Assembly (NCBI RefSeq): GCF_000332975.1
Contig: NZ_BANR01000024.1
Location: 27,606-91,605 of the forward strand
From: Gordonia aichiensis NBRC 108223
GTDB lineage: Bacteria > Actinomycetota > Actinomycetes > Mycobacteriales > Mycobacteriaceae
Direction of reading: 5' to 3'
DNA length: 64,000 nucleotides
The notes under the pieces were generated by a model, which was not told where the DNA came from, did not search any database, and worked only from the letters and a program-made list of their open reading frames with translations. The position numbers and the translations under genes were made by a program. Of the stretch, positions 17,559 to 28,196 are shown in pieces (within the stretch, counting starts at the first letter, position 1; each line of letters begins with the position of its first letter).

Positions 17559-17950
17559 CCGGCTCCGATCCCGACTCCGTTCCCGCTTGCGGCGCCGCCT
17601 GCGGCCCTGACCCTGGCACCGACCCTGACCACGGAGCCGACGGCGGTCTGCAGGCCGAGCGCACCGATCTTTCGTGGAGCAGGACGTCGATCGCCATCAT
17701 CGTCAACGGTCTGTTGGTGGCCGGCCGCGACGTACTGCGTCCTGACGCATCACCGACCCCCTTCGTCTATGCACTGGCGGGGGTCGCCGCCGTCGCCGCC
17801 CTCGTGGTCGCCGTTGTCGGGCGACGGCGCCGTCGCGCCCTCGCGGATCGATCCGTGCCTCTGCACCGGGCCGACACCCTGGCCATCACGACGACAGGCG
17901 CCGCGGTGATGGTCACGATCGTCGTGCTCATCACCGCGGCGCTCTTGTGA
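17555..17950 (+). CDS. DUF202 membrane protein (second of pair)
   Basis: A 131-residue protein with a hydrophilic, Asp/Pro/Cys-containing N-terminus (residues 1-30) followed by the DUF202 signature LQAERTDLSWSRTSIAIIVN and three membrane segments. It begins with an ATG overlapping the previous stop (ATGA), so the two DUF202 proteins are probably made in equal amounts and may form a heteromer. It is convergent with the SulP gene 45 bases on. Function unknown. Confidence 0.85.
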   Translation: MTGSDPDSVPACGAACGPDPGTDPDHGADGGLQAERTDLSWSRTSIAIIVNGLLVAGRDVLRPDASPTPFVYALAGVAAVAALVVAVVGRRRRRALADRSVPLHRADTLAITTTGAAVMVTIVVLITAALL

Positions 17951-17995
17951 GTCCCTGCCGGGGTGGGTTGAGACGGCCCGCCGGGCCGGTCGGAC

Positions 17996-19543
17996 TCAGT
18001 TGGCGGAATCCGGAGCGCTCAGCCGGGCATGCAGAATGGCCGACGAGTCGTTGAGGCCGGTGAGTCGAACGCGTTTTCCATTGCGCCGGAAGCGTTCACA
18101 GACGCCGTCGAGTGCCGCGACGCTGGTTGCGTCCCAGATATGTGCCTGCGACAGGTCGAGTTCGACATCTGTCGCTGCGCAGGCGTAGTCGAATCTCTCG
18201 ACGAGTACGCTGCTGGACGCGAAGAACAGTGAACCGGTGAGCCGGTGCACACACCGCGATTGATCAGCATCGTCGGGGTCGTCGTGGTGCTCATGATCAC
18301 TGACGGCTGCGCTGGTGGATTGCCGTCGCACGAAGATCGCGCACGCGCACACCACGCCTGCGATTACCCCCAGCGCCAGGTTGTGTGTCACCACCGTGAC
18401 GACGACGGTGATCAGCATCGTCGCGGATTCACCGATCGGCATCCGGCGCAGCGTGCTCGGCGCGATCGAACGCCAGTCCATCGTCGCCACTGACACCATG
18501 ATCATCACCGCGACGAGGGCCGCCATCGGAATGGCGGCCAACACCGGGCTGAAGAAGGCGAGCATGCACAGCAGCGCCACTCCGGCCACGAATGTCGAGA
18601 TGCGGGTTCGAGCACCGCAGGTCTTCACGTTCATGATGGTCTGCCCGATCATCGCGCAGCCACCCATGCCACCGAAGAAGCCGACGACGATGTTCGACAC
18701 CCCCTGCCCCCAACTCTCGCGTCGGGGATTCGACGGCGTCTCGGTGATCTCGTCGACGATGCGCTCGGTGATCAGCGATTCGAGCAGTCCGACCAGCGCG
18801 ACCGCCAGTGCATAGGGAGCGATGATGCGTACCGTCTCCCAGGTCATCGGCACATTCGGCAGACCGGGTATCGGCAGCCCGGACGAGACATCGCCCTCGT
18901 CCGCCACCCGCGGGACGCTCAGTGAGAACACGACGGCCGCGCCGGTGAGCAACGCGGTGGCGATCAGTGGTGCCGGGATCACGGTCGTGATCCTGGGCAG
19001 CAGGATCATCAGCGCCAGACCGGCCGCAACCATGGGATAGACCAGCCACGGTACCCCGACGAGGTGCGGCACCTGCGCGGTGAAGATCAGGATCGCCAGT
19101 GCGTTGACAAAGCCCGTCATCACGCTCTGCGGAATGAACCGCATCATCTTGGCCACCCCCGCGAACGCGAGAACGATCTGGAGGATGCCGGCCGCGATCA
19201 CGGTGACGATCAGGTAGTCGACGCCATGATCACGTACCACCGGGGCGACGACGAGCGCGACCGAACCGGCCGCCGCCGACACCATCGCCGGCCGGCCCCC
19301 GACAACGGCGATCGTCATCGCGAAGATGAACGACGTGAACAGTCCGACGGCGGGACCCACCCCGGCGATGATCGAGAAGGAGATGGTCTCGGGGATCAAC
19401 GCGAGTGCGGTGACGAGGCCGGCAAAGACCTCGGTGCGCAGCAGTCGCGGATCCCGCAGGGCGGCCATCACCGAGATCTGCCGCCGGTGAGGCTCGGCTT
19501 CCCGGCGTGGCACGGTTGATGCCTGGTCATCGGTCACGGACAT
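17996..19543 (-). CDS. SulP family anion permease with STAS domain
   Basis: A 515-residue SLC26/SulP transporter. About 11-12 membrane segments (residues 35-410) include the family motif regions LVTALALIPETISFSIIAGV, a GRPAMVSAAAGSVALVVAP strand-helix and GGMGGCAMIGQTIMNVKTCG. The C-terminal cytoplasmic part (about 430-510) is a STAS domain (VELDLSQAHIWDATSVAALDGV). Family substrates are sulfate, bicarbonate or dicarboxylates; the neighbouring sulfatase favours sulfate, by inference. ATG 19543 has GAGGAG about 8 bases upstream; the open frame continues 76 codons further through a repeat-containing region without similarity. Confidence 0.9.
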   Translation of the reverse strand: MSVTDDQASTVPRREAEPHRRQISVMAALRDPRLLRTEVFAGLVTALALIPETISFSIIAGVGPAVGLFTSFIFAMTIAVVGGRPAMVSAAAGSVALVVAPVVRDHGVDYLIVTVIAAGILQIVLAFAGVAKMMRFIPQSVMTGFVNALAILIFTAQVPHLVGVPWLVYPMVAAGLALMILLPRITTVIPAPLIATALLTGAAVVFSLSVPRVADEGDVSSGLPIPGLPNVPMTWETVRIIAPYALAVALVGLLESLITERIVDEITETPSNPRRESWGQGVSNIVVGFFGGMGGCAMIGQTIMNVKTCGARTRISTFVAGVALLCMLAFFSPVLAAIPMAALVAVMIMVSVATMDWRSIAPSTLRRMPIGESATMLITVVVTVVTHNLALGVIAGVVCACAIFVRRQSTSAAVSDHEHHDDPDDADQSRCVHRLTGSLFFASSSVLVERFDYACAATDVELDLSQAHIWDATSVAALDGVCERFRRNGKRVRLTGLNDSSAILHARLSAPDSAN

Positions 19544-19640
19544 CGCCGGCTCCTCCTCGGATCTCGATGTGGTCGTTCTGGCTCGTTGGTGTTCTTGCTC
19601 GTTCGCGGGTAGTTCGGCTCTGTCGTTGCTAGCTGTGTTG

Positions 19641-19680
19641 TTGCCCGGCTGTCCGGTTGCCCGGCTGTCCGGTTGCTCGG
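19641..19680. repeat. 16-bp tandem repeat, 2.5 copies
   Basis: TTGCCCGGCTGTCCGG occurs at 19641-19656 and 19657-19672, followed by a partial copy (TTGCTCGG). It lies in the spacer between the sulfatase terminator and the SulP start, likely within the SulP leader. No function seen. Confidence 0.8.
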
Positions 19681-19739
19681 TGTGGTGGACGAGCTGCGTC
19701 GGCGGCGTTGCCGTGGAGCCATAGGTGATGACACGCCAA

Positions 19740-19776
19740 CGCCGGTGGAGTCCCCAGGAGCGGGGCTCCACCGGCG
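19740..19776 (-). terminator. terminator hairpin after the sulfatase gene
   Basis: A long inverted repeat (CGCCGGTGGAGTCCCC at 19740-19755; GGGGCTCCACCGGCG at 19762-19776; one bulge, 6-base loop) sits 7 bases beyond the sulfatase stop, in the direction of transcription. It separates the sulfatase from SulP transcription. Confidence 0.8.
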
Positions 19777-19783
19777 GTCGACG

Positions 19784-21163
19784 TCAGGCCGAGACGGTCT
19801 CGAACGTGCGCTGTGGCACGAAGTCGAGAGGTGCGCCCGGCGGGATCAGTTCCTCGCGCTCGATGCTCTCGTTGTACTCACGGATCACCCGGTGCGCGTG
19901 CTGCATGACCCACCACCGGACGAAGGTCTGGTTGACGGCTTCACGCTCCTTGGGATCCTCGAGCAAGTTGATGATACGCGCGAACCCGAGCGGGATTTCC
20001 GGGTCGTGGAAGTGCTGCTGACGGACGAAGCTGATCTTGAACTGCAGCCACTTGACCGCGTGCAGCTCGTCGTTGAGCCAGACCATGCTCGCCTCACGCG
20101 CCGATTTGTCTGCGCCGGCAAAGAATTCACGCTGGTCGATCCCGTCGATGAGGCGATCGTCGGGGATCTCGCAGTCCGCGAAACGCAACAGGGTGGTGAA
20201 CATGTCTGTGACGTGGACCATTTCGTTGCTCTCACGTGGCTTGACTCTCCCCGGCCACCGAATCAGGGCCGGAGTACGGATCCCGCCTTCGGCCGAACTG
20301 AAGTAGGAGCCGTCGAAGAATCCCGCGGTGCCGCGACCCGCGAGGTGATCCTCCGGACCGTTGTCTCCCGCGAAGACGACGATCGTGTTGTCGGCGATGC
20401 CGAGCTCGTCGAGTTCATCGAGCAGACTCTGGAAGTCGTGGTCGAGCATCAGCAGGGCGTCGCCCCAGTCGCCGTTGTCGCTCTTGCCCTTGAACTCCTC
20501 GCGCACCTCGATGGGGAAGTGCAGCAGCGAGTGGTTGTGGTAGAGGAAGAACGGCTTGTCGTCGGCGACGGCCTTGCGCATGAAGTTCTTTGCGCGACGG
20601 TCGTATTCGGCATCCATACGGCCCTTCAGCTCGACGGTCAGCTGCTCGTCGGTTGCGATCACGCCGCCCGACTTGGTGCCGTCGTACAAGTAGGACCAGC
20701 CGTCCCGGTCGCCGTCGTACCAGGGATCGTCGGGCCACAGGCATTCGTCGTAGGTGCGTGCGGGACCGTAGAACTCGTCGAATCCGTGATCGGTCGGCCA
20801 GCGTCCGTCCTCGGCGCCGATGTGCCACTTGCCGTAGCAGGCGGTTGCGTAGCCTGCGTCCGACAGGATGTCGCCCATGGTGCGTTCCCAGGCGACGAGG
20901 CCGCCCGCGTTACCGCCGAGTGCGATGGTGTGGTTGCCCGAGCGGATCGGATAGCGACCCGTCATGAGTGCCGAACGCGTTGGGGTGCATTGCGGTTCGA
21001 CGACGAAGTGCGACAGCTTCAGCGAGTCGCCTGCAAAGGAGTCGATGTTCTTGGTGTCGGCGCCGCGCAGGATGCCGCCGCCGTAGCAACCGAGCTCGCC
21101 GAGCCCGAGGTTGTCGACGTGGAAGTAGACGATGTTCGGCTGCTTCTGGGGTGATTCGGACAT
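19784..21163 (-). CDS. Cys-type sulfatase (arylsulfatase family)
   Basis: A 459-residue sulfatase of the alkaline-phosphatase superfamily that hydrolyses a sulfate ester. The activation motif CTPTR is at residues 59-63 (within QCTPTRSALMTGRYP), so Cys59 should be converted to formylglycine by the FGE encoded 3.1 kb upstream in transcription order. Metal-site residues are visible as VDNLG near residue 16 and VFAGDNGPEDH near residue 275; GKWHIG carries the conserved Lys/His. No signal peptide is present, so it acts in the cytoplasm, meaning the ester must be imported. ATG 21163 follows GAGGA. A hairpin precedes it and the GntR gene lies upstream on the same strand. The natural substrate is unknown. 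Confidence 0.92.
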   Translation of the reverse strand: MSESPQKQPNIVYFHVDNLGLGELGCYGGGILRGADTKNIDSFAGDSLKLSHFVVEPQCTPTRSALMTGRYPIRSGNHTIALGGNAGGLVAWERTMGDILSDAGYATACYGKWHIGAEDGRWPTDHGFDEFYGPARTYDECLWPDDPWYDGDRDGWSYLYDGTKSGGVIATDEQLTVELKGRMDAEYDRRAKNFMRKAVADDKPFFLYHNHSLLHFPIEVREEFKGKSDNGDWGDALLMLDHDFQSLLDELDELGIADNTIVVFAGDNGPEDHLAGRGTAGFFDGSYFSSAEGGIRTPALIRWPGRVKPRESNEMVHVTDMFTTLLRFADCEIPDDRLIDGIDQREFFAGADKSAREASMVWLNDELHAVKWLQFKISFVRQQHFHDPEIPLGFARIINLLEDPKEREAVNQTFVRWWVMQHAHRVIREYNESIEREELIPPGAPLDFVPQRTFETVSA

Positions 21164-21203
21164 GGGTGATCCTCATTTCTCTTTCATTGGGTGTTCTCGA
21201 CTC

Positions 21204-21223
21204 GTCCCGCACAGGCGCGGGAC
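21204..21223. promoter_or_regulatory. inverted repeat between gntR and the sulfatase
   Basis: GTCCCGC (21204-21210) and GCGGGAC (21217-21223) form a 7-bp stem with a 6-base loop in the 89-base spacer. It may be a weak attenuator between the two genes or an operator for the GntR protein; sequence alone does not decide. Confidence 0.35.
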
Positions 21224-21252
21224 CGTCAGTCGGTCTTATAGGCGGGTAACTG

Positions 21253-22074
21253 TCAGCGCTGCAGGCGCGGAGTCACGGACGTGAGCGAGACCCGGTCCGA
21301 GCGATAGCGCACGGATTCGAGATCGAACGGGGTGCCGTCCTCGAGAAAGGTGAGACGGTGCATCAGCAACACCGGTGAGCCGGGTCGGACGTCGAGTAGA
21401 CGTGCGGTTCCCGTATCAGCCGCAACGGCTTCGACTGTGTTCTCGGCTTGTCCGAGCCGTACGCCGAGACGCTCCTCGAGGAGCCCGAACACGTCCTCCT
21501 CGACGAGGTTCGCTCCATCGAGGGCGTCGATCGCCTCAGGCCGCAACGACGTGGTGTCGAGCGACAACGGCACCGTCGCGACGGTGCGAAGCCGTTCGAT
21601 GAACAGGATCGGGCTTCCTTCAGGGACAGCGAGTTTGGTCGCGACGAACGGCGTTGCCGTCGACTCGCGGGCCGAGAGCACCTTGTTCTCGACGGTGAGC
21701 TGATGTCCGGCAAGCGATTCCGCGAGACCTTCGAGTCGGTCGATACGCTGCCGGAGTTTGGCTCCGGTGACGAAGGTGCCTGCGCCCTGCACCCGGGTGA
21801 TGAGACCTTCGGCACGAAGAAGATCAAGCGCTTCGCGGATGGCGTTGCGGCTGACCCCGAGTTCCTTGGCCAGCTGGTTCTCGGGCGGCAGGAGTGGTCG
21901 CGGTGCGGCCAGTCCGCCGAACACGCCATCGAGAATCTGGGTGCGCAGGACATCGCGCACCCAGCGTGCGGCGTCCTCGCGTGTTCCGGCGTACTTCCGC
22001 ACCTGCGGGCGCGGGAAGTCTTTCGGAGCTATCCGTGGTCTCGATGGCATGTGTCTATGGTGGGGTTCGCTCAT
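21253..22074 (-). CDS. GntR family regulator, HutC/UTRA subfamily
   Basis: A 273-residue transcription factor. The winged helix-turn-helix (about residues 35-105) reads RPLLPPENQLAKELGVSRNAIREALDLLRAEGLI then RVQGAGTFV. The UTRA effector domain (about 120-265) contains ILFIERLRTVATVPLSL and a PVLLMHRLTFLEDGTPFDLESVRYRSDR ending. The small-molecule effector is unknown. Immediately upstream of the sulfatase gene on the same strand, it is the natural candidate regulator of sulfatase expression. Residues 1-30 before the DNA-binding domain are longer than usual. Confidence 0.9.
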   Translation of the reverse strand: MSEPHHRHMPSRPRIAPKDFPRPQVRKYAGTREDAARWVRDVLRTQILDGVFGGLAAPRPLLPPENQLAKELGVSRNAIREALDLLRAEGLITRVQGAGTFVTGAKLRQRIDRLEGLAESLAGHQLTVENKVLSARESTATPFVATKLAVPEGSPILFIERLRTVATVPLSLDTTSLRPEAIDALDGANLVEEDVFGLLEERLGVRLGQAENTVEAVAADTGTARLLDVRPGSPVLLMHRLTFLEDGTPFDLESVRYRSDRVSLTSVTPRLQR

Positions 22075-22201
22075 TCCGGACTATTTGCCATGGAATTATC
22101 CGTTTGTTACGCCAGTATTTCTACTCCCAATGCGCTGGCCAGCGGGTTTTGTTCGGCGCAAGCGTCGAGAAACGCCACCTGCATCCGTGCTGCCACGACA
22201 A

Positions 22202-22242
22202 CGCGACCCCGGTTCGCGCCGGATAGGGGCGCGAACCGGGGT
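22202..22242 (-). terminator. strong terminator hairpin after the gyrB-like gene
   Basis: A perfect 17-bp inverted repeat (CGACCCCGGTTCGCGCC at 22202-22218; complement at 22226-22242; 7-base loop) lies 46 bases past the gyrB-like stop, ahead of the GntR gene. No T-tract follows. Confidence 0.8.
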
Positions 22243-22287
22243 CGGGTCGAGGCTGATCTGGGTCAGCCGGTGTGTGTTCAGGTGGGC

Positions 22288-24282
<1,995 letters not shown>

Positions 24283-25254
24283 TCAGCCTTCGCGGACGAC
24301 GCAACGGAAGCCGATATGGCTGGTGGAGGCGTCCTCGGTGTGGCTCTGTCGCGCCGACGGCCGGTACCGCACACAGTAATTCGGTGCACACAGATGCGAT
24401 CCGCCCTTGATGGTGCGGCGTGCGAAGCGTTCGACGCCATGCCCGGTGTCGACGGCCGCGCGTTGCACCGGGTTTCGGGGTATGCAGCACGTGCTCGCGG
24501 GCGCGACGTTCTTGTCTCCCGCAGCGTGATCGGTGGTGTAGTGATCGCAGGTCCACTCCCACACGTTGCCGATGACGTCGACCAGTCCATAGCCATTGGG
24601 ACGGAAGCGTCCGACCGGCGAGGTGCGGGAGTAGCCGTCCTCTTCAGTGTTCTGCCAAGGGAATTCGCCGTACCAGGTGTTGGCTGCTGGTCGTCCGTGC
24701 GGGTGGAGTTCATCGCCCCAGGCATACGGTTTACGGTCGAGTCCCCCGCGGGCCGCGTACTCCCATTCCGCCTCGGTGGGCAGTTCCTTGCCCGCCCACG
24801 CGGCGTACGCCTGGGCGTCGGCATAGGACACATGCGTGACGGGGTGCCTGTTCCTGGCACCGACATTGCTCCCGGGCCCCTCCGGGTGCTCCCAATCGGC
24901 CCCCGGCACATACGACCACCACCGGCGATAATCGTCGAGCGGCACCGGTCCCGGTGGCGGCGTGAACACCATCGATCCCGCGCGCAGGAGCGTCGGATCG
25001 GCGTCGGGGTAGTCGTCCGGATCCGGTTCACGCGCCGCAGTGGTCACGTATCCGGTGTCGCGAACGAACCGCCGGAACTCGGCGACCGTCACGGGGTGGG
25101 TGTCGATCCAGAAGCCGTCGACCGCAACCTGGTGGACGGGTCGCTCTTCCGGGTAGAAGTCGTCAGAACCCATCCAGAAGACGCCGGAGGGGATGTAGGC
25201 CATGTTCTTTCGCGCGCGCACCGCAGCGGCAGGTACCTGTGTCTCGACGAGCAT
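24283..25254 (-). CDS. formylglycine-generating enzyme (sulfatase activator)
   Basis: A 323-residue FGE (SUMF1 family). It oxidises the Cys of CxPxR sulfatase motifs to formylglycine, using oxygen and copper. The N-terminal MAYIPSGVFWMGSDDFYPEERPVHQV, the ELPTEAEWEYAARGG core and NVWEWTCDHY are family hallmarks. The two copper-binding active cysteines are Cys289 and Cys294 in GGSHLCAPNYCVRYRPSAR. Length fits bacterial homologues. Its obvious client is the sulfatase at 19.8-21.2 kb. It is the first gene of a two-gene unit with the GyrB paralogue (3-base gap). The 277-base spacer upstream to the DUF429 stop should hold its promoter, but no element stands out. Confidence 0.95.
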   Translation of the reverse strand: MLVETQVPAAAVRARKNMAYIPSGVFWMGSDDFYPEERPVHQVAVDGFWIDTHPVTVAEFRRFVRDTGYVTTAAREPDPDDYPDADPTLLRAGSMVFTPPPGPVPLDDYRRWWSYVPGADWEHPEGPGSNVGARNRHPVTHVSYADAQAYAAWAGKELPTEAEWEYAARGGLDRKPYAWGDELHPHGRPAANTWYGEFPWQNTEEDGYSRTSPVGRFRPNGYGLVDVIGNVWEWTCDHYTTDHAAGDKNVAPASTCCIPRNPVQRAAVDTGHGVERFARRTIKGGSHLCAPNYCVRYRPSARQSHTEDASTSHIGFRCVVREG

Positions 25255-25531
25255 GGGGCCATGCTGCCAAGCTCGTCGTTTCGTGGCGTTACCCTGCGTA
25301 TTACGCCACCTCGTCGCACGTGAACCGGCTGGTCACACCCGCTCGGGTGGCGCAATGACCGCCATTCCGCCACCCGCGTGGCGTCGACATTTCTGCCGTG
25401 ACACGCGCTCGTGCCCGGGGTATCGCAGACAGGGGCGGGTCCCACGCGGGCGCGGCCCGGTTCTGGCGCGTCACGCGCAGAACGATCTCGCAGCTGCACT
25501 CGGCGCGATCCGCTTGGCGTTGTCGCTCTCG

Positions 25532-26260
25532 TCAGAGCAGATCGTCGAGGCGCCCGGTTGGCACGTGGATCCAGCCCTCACGCTGAGCGATCGGCGTGTC
25601 GAACTCGTCGGGCAGTGTGGTCGCACCGAGGCTCGCTGCCCGCGCGATGAGCGCCGTGATGACGGCGTCAAACGCGTTGTCGTCGTGCCTCATCAGGTTT
25701 ACGTGTGGTCCGAGGTCCAGCCATGGTGCCGCCGCCTGGAGATCTGCGCAGAGAATCTGCAGCACAGCACGATTGCCCGATCTTTTGTATCCGCGGGACG
25801 TCAGCCCCCAGTGTTTCAGCGCACCGGCCGGATATGCCTCCACAGCCCAGCCGTCGACGCGGTCGGTGACCCCGAGATCGGCGAGCAACCCCGCACATCG
25901 GAAGGCCACGTGTGCGATCTGATCGGCCGACACGCTCAGCGGCCTGCCAAGGCCGTGCTCCACCAGGTACATGTCGGTGCGACGGTATGCCAGTGGGCGT
26001 CGTCGTGCGATGTCGTCGAGTCGCGAGCCGGCCGCCGTGGTGCCGCGATGGTGTCCCGCGACGAAGTCGACGAAGGCCTCCGGCCATCCGAACGGCGAGT
26101 CGATACCGCACCTGTCAGATTCCTCGACAAGCTCGCGGATCGTCGAATCAGCTGCGGGAGTGACCAACTCGCGCAGACGCGCGTCGTGTCCGCGCCACTC
26201 GACGACGGCGACGGCTGTCGACGCAGGCGACGCCGAGAGGTCGACGCCTGCGGTGAGCAC
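25532..26260 (-). CDS. DUF429 protein (RNase H-like fold)
   Basis: A 242-residue DUF429 protein; the family is predicted to have an RNase H-like nuclease fold. The start is VLTAGVDLSASPASTAVAVVEW, giving the first beta-strand and acidic Asp; CGIDSPFGWPEAFVDFV provides the second acidic segment, and RHDDNAFDAVITALIARA supplies a third acidic cluster. GTG 26260 is chosen because it follows the TrpB2 stop by two bases and starts the domain directly; the longer open frame runs antiparallel inside trpB2's own strand and has no similarity. Likely cotranscribed with trpB2. Biological role unknown. Confidence 0.8.
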   Translation of the reverse strand: MLTAGVDLSASPASTAVAVVEWRGHDARLRELVTPAADSTIRELVEESDRCGIDSPFGWPEAFVDFVAGHHRGTTAAGSRLDDIARRRPLAYRRTDMYLVEHGLGRPLSVSADQIAHVAFRCAGLLADLGVTDRVDGWAVEAYPAGALKHWGLTSRGYKRSGNRAVLQILCADLQAAAPWLDLGPHVNLMRHDDNAFDAVITALIARAASLGATTLPDEFDTPIAQREGWIHVPTGRLDDLL

Positions 26261-26262
26261 GC

Positions 26263-27564
26263 TCAGATGTTCCCGTCGAGGAACTCCGCGTACGCGGGAA
26301 GGTCGAGTTGGCCGTGGCCGGACAGCCCGATCACGACGACCTGCTCGGCAGGGTTGTCGGCGACCTGACGGGCGCATGCGGCGATGGCGTGAGTGGACTC
26401 GGGCGCAGGTACGATGCCCTGCGTGCGCGCGAACTGCACTCCCGCAGCGAAGGCGTCGTGCTGGTCGATTGCGACACCCTCCACCAGTCCGAGCTCGACG
26501 GTGTGGCTCAGCGCCGGCGCCATGCCGTGGTAGCGCAGGCCGCCTGCGTGGATGGGATCTGGTACGAAATCCATTCCGAGAGTGTGCATCTTGAGCAGCG
26601 GCGTGAGTCCTGCGACGTCGCCGTGGTCGTAGCGGTATTCCCCCTGCGTGATCGACGGACACGCTGCCGGCTCCGCCGCGATCACACGCGGCTCCGAACG
26701 ACCGTGCAACTTCTCACGGAGGAACGGGAACGAGAGCCCAGCGAGGTTGGAACCGCCTCCCGCGCAACCGAATACGAAGTCGGCACCGCCCGGCTCTACC
26801 GCAACGAGCTGTTCGACGGCCTCCTGGCCGATCACGCTCTGATGCAGCACAACGTGATTGAGCACGCTGCCGAGCGCGTAGCGCGCATCGGGATCACCGG
26901 CAGCGACCTCGACGGCCTCACTGACAGCCATTCCGAGGCTGCCGGTGGTGTCGGGCGTCTTCTCCAGGATCGCGCGACCGGACTCCGTCAGCGTGGACGG
27001 GCTGGAGTGAATGGTGCCGCCGTAGGTTCGGATCAGGTAACCGCGGTAGGGCTTCGACTCATACGAAGCGCGCACCTGCCAGACCTCGACGTCGATGCCG
27101 AACTGGGCTCCCGCGAAGGCCAGTGCACTGCCCCACTGACCTGCGCCGGTCTCGGTGGTGAGCTTGCGAACACCGTCGACGCTGTTGTAATACGCTTGCG
27201 CGACAGCGGAATTGGTTTTGTGTGAGCCGACCGGGCTGACACCCTCATACTTGACGTAGATGCGGGCGCCGGTGTTGAGCGACTCCTCGAAACGCCGCGC
27301 CCGGATCAGCGGCGAAGGCCTCCACATCTTGTAGATCTCGCGGACCGGCTCGGGAATCTCGATGTAGGGCTCGGTCGAGACCTCCTGCGCAATCAGACCG
27401 CTCGGGAACAGCGCGACGAGATCGTCGGGACCGACGGGCTCCTTGGTACCGGGATGCAGATGCGGCGGGATCGGCTCGGACAGTTCCGCCGCGAGGTTGT
27501 ACCAGTGCGTCGGCACGTCCACGGTGATGAGGTCCGGGTTGCTCACGTCCACGTGCATCGTCAT
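26263..27564 (-). CDS. trpB2: TrpB2-type tryptophan synthase beta-like PLP enzyme
   Basis: A 433-residue PLP-dependent enzyme of the TrpB2 branch, longer than the canonical TrpB that pairs with TrpA. The PLP-binding lysine is Lys116 in PVGSHKTNSA; the phosphate loop is FGCAGGGSNLAG; TGAGQWG and SGHGQLDL are also conserved. TrpB2 enzymes can condense indole with serine and may salvage indole or act on phosphoserine. No trpA, trpC or other tryptophan gene is nearby, fitting a stand-alone role. Start MTMHVDV is used; MHVDV two codons on is possible. The downstream DUF429 gene begins two bases after the stop. Confidence 0.9.
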   Translation of the reverse strand: MTMHVDVSNPDLITVDVPTHWYNLAAELSEPIPPHLHPGTKEPVGPDDLVALFPSGLIAQEVSTEPYIEIPEPVREIYKMWRPSPLIRARRFEESLNTGARIYVKYEGVSPVGSHKTNSAVAQAYYNSVDGVRKLTTETGAGQWGSALAFAGAQFGIDVEVWQVRASYESKPYRGYLIRTYGGTIHSSPSTLTESGRAILEKTPDTTGSLGMAVSEAVEVAAGDPDARYALGSVLNHVVLHQSVIGQEAVEQLVAVEPGGADFVFGCAGGGSNLAGLSFPFLREKLHGRSEPRVIAAEPAACPSITQGEYRYDHGDVAGLTPLLKMHTLGMDFVPDPIHAGGLRYHGMAPALSHTVELGLVEGVAIDQHDAFAAGVQFARTQGIVPAPESTHAIAACARQVADNPAEQVVVIGLSGHGQLDLPAYAEFLDGNI

Positions 27565-27735
27565 GCGAACACTGTAGACGGAGCGCTGCGCGCTCCGCGT
27601 CCCGGTTTTGTCGCTCGACGTCGGGCCGGGGGCTCAGCGGCGCGCGGGGCTCGTTGGCGTGCCGGGTGCTCGGCGGCGTGCGGGGGCTGGGCGGCACACC
27701 GGGGGTTCAGCGGCGCGCCGGGGCTGCGGGGCGGT

Positions 27736-27856
27736 CCTTCCGCTAGAAGTTTCCCAGGGAAGGAGCGTTTCCCCTGGTTTCTGCGCGCGGCCGCGGGCGC
27801 GGGCCGCGTTTCCCCTAGAAGTTTCCCGCGGAAGGAACTCTTCCCCTACTCTCTGA
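27736..27856. repeat. intergenic repeat, copy A
   Basis: About 120 bp nearly identical to a second copy 223 bp downstream with no net indel. It contains CGCTAGAAGTTTCCC, a GC-rich foldback (CGCGGCC paired with GGCCGCG) and CCCTAGAAGTTTCCCGCGG. It lies in the 632-base gene-free spacer between trpB2 and phosphoketolase. Confidence 0.85.
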
Positions 27857-27958
27857 CCCCTTCCCGAGAAGTTCCCCGCGGAAACGACCAGGACCCGCGG
27901 AAACAGCCCTTCCCCCACTTTCAGCACTCTGGGCCGAGTCCCCGGCAGCCCGGGCCGT

Positions 27959-28079
27959 TCTTCCGCTAGAAGTTTCCAGCGGAAGGAGCGCTTCCCCGGA
28001 TTTCTGCGCGCGGCCGCGGGCGCGGGCCGCGTTTCCCCTAGAAGTTTCCCGCGGAAGGAACTCTTCCCCCACTTTCTGC
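27959..28079. repeat. intergenic repeat, copy B
   Basis: Second copy of the repeat at 27736-27856. Its first hairpin is intact: CTTCCGCT, a 10-base loop and AGCGGAAG; in copy A this arm is mutated. Between the copies a related GAGAAGTTCCCCGCGG occurs at 27866-27881. No coding potential is seen in the spacer. Confidence 0.85.
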
Positions 28080-28147
28080 ACGCGGCTGCGTGCCCGCGGA
28101 CCCGCACCCGCCCCGACCCGACCACCCGCCCCCGGTGTCACACGAAA

Positions 28148-28181
28148 AGGCGGGGACCGGCACCAGCGCCGGTCCCCGCCT
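28148..28181 (-). terminator. intrinsic terminator of the phosphoketolase gene
   Basis: A perfect 14-bp stem (AGGCGGGGACCGGC at 28148-28161; complement at 28168-28181) with a 6-base loop lies 15 bases after the xfp stop, followed on the minus strand by TTTTCG. Confidence 0.9.
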
Positions 28182-28196
28182 CGCGGCAGCGGGATG

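Noticed and set aside
19673..21154. 493-codon plus-strand frame opposite the sulfatase
   Set aside because: Shadow frame; the sulfatase with its CTPTR motif is on the minus strand.
27721..28080. CRISPR-like interpretation of the intergenic repeats
   Set aside because: Only two long copies, unequal inner fragments, no regular spacers and no cas genes.
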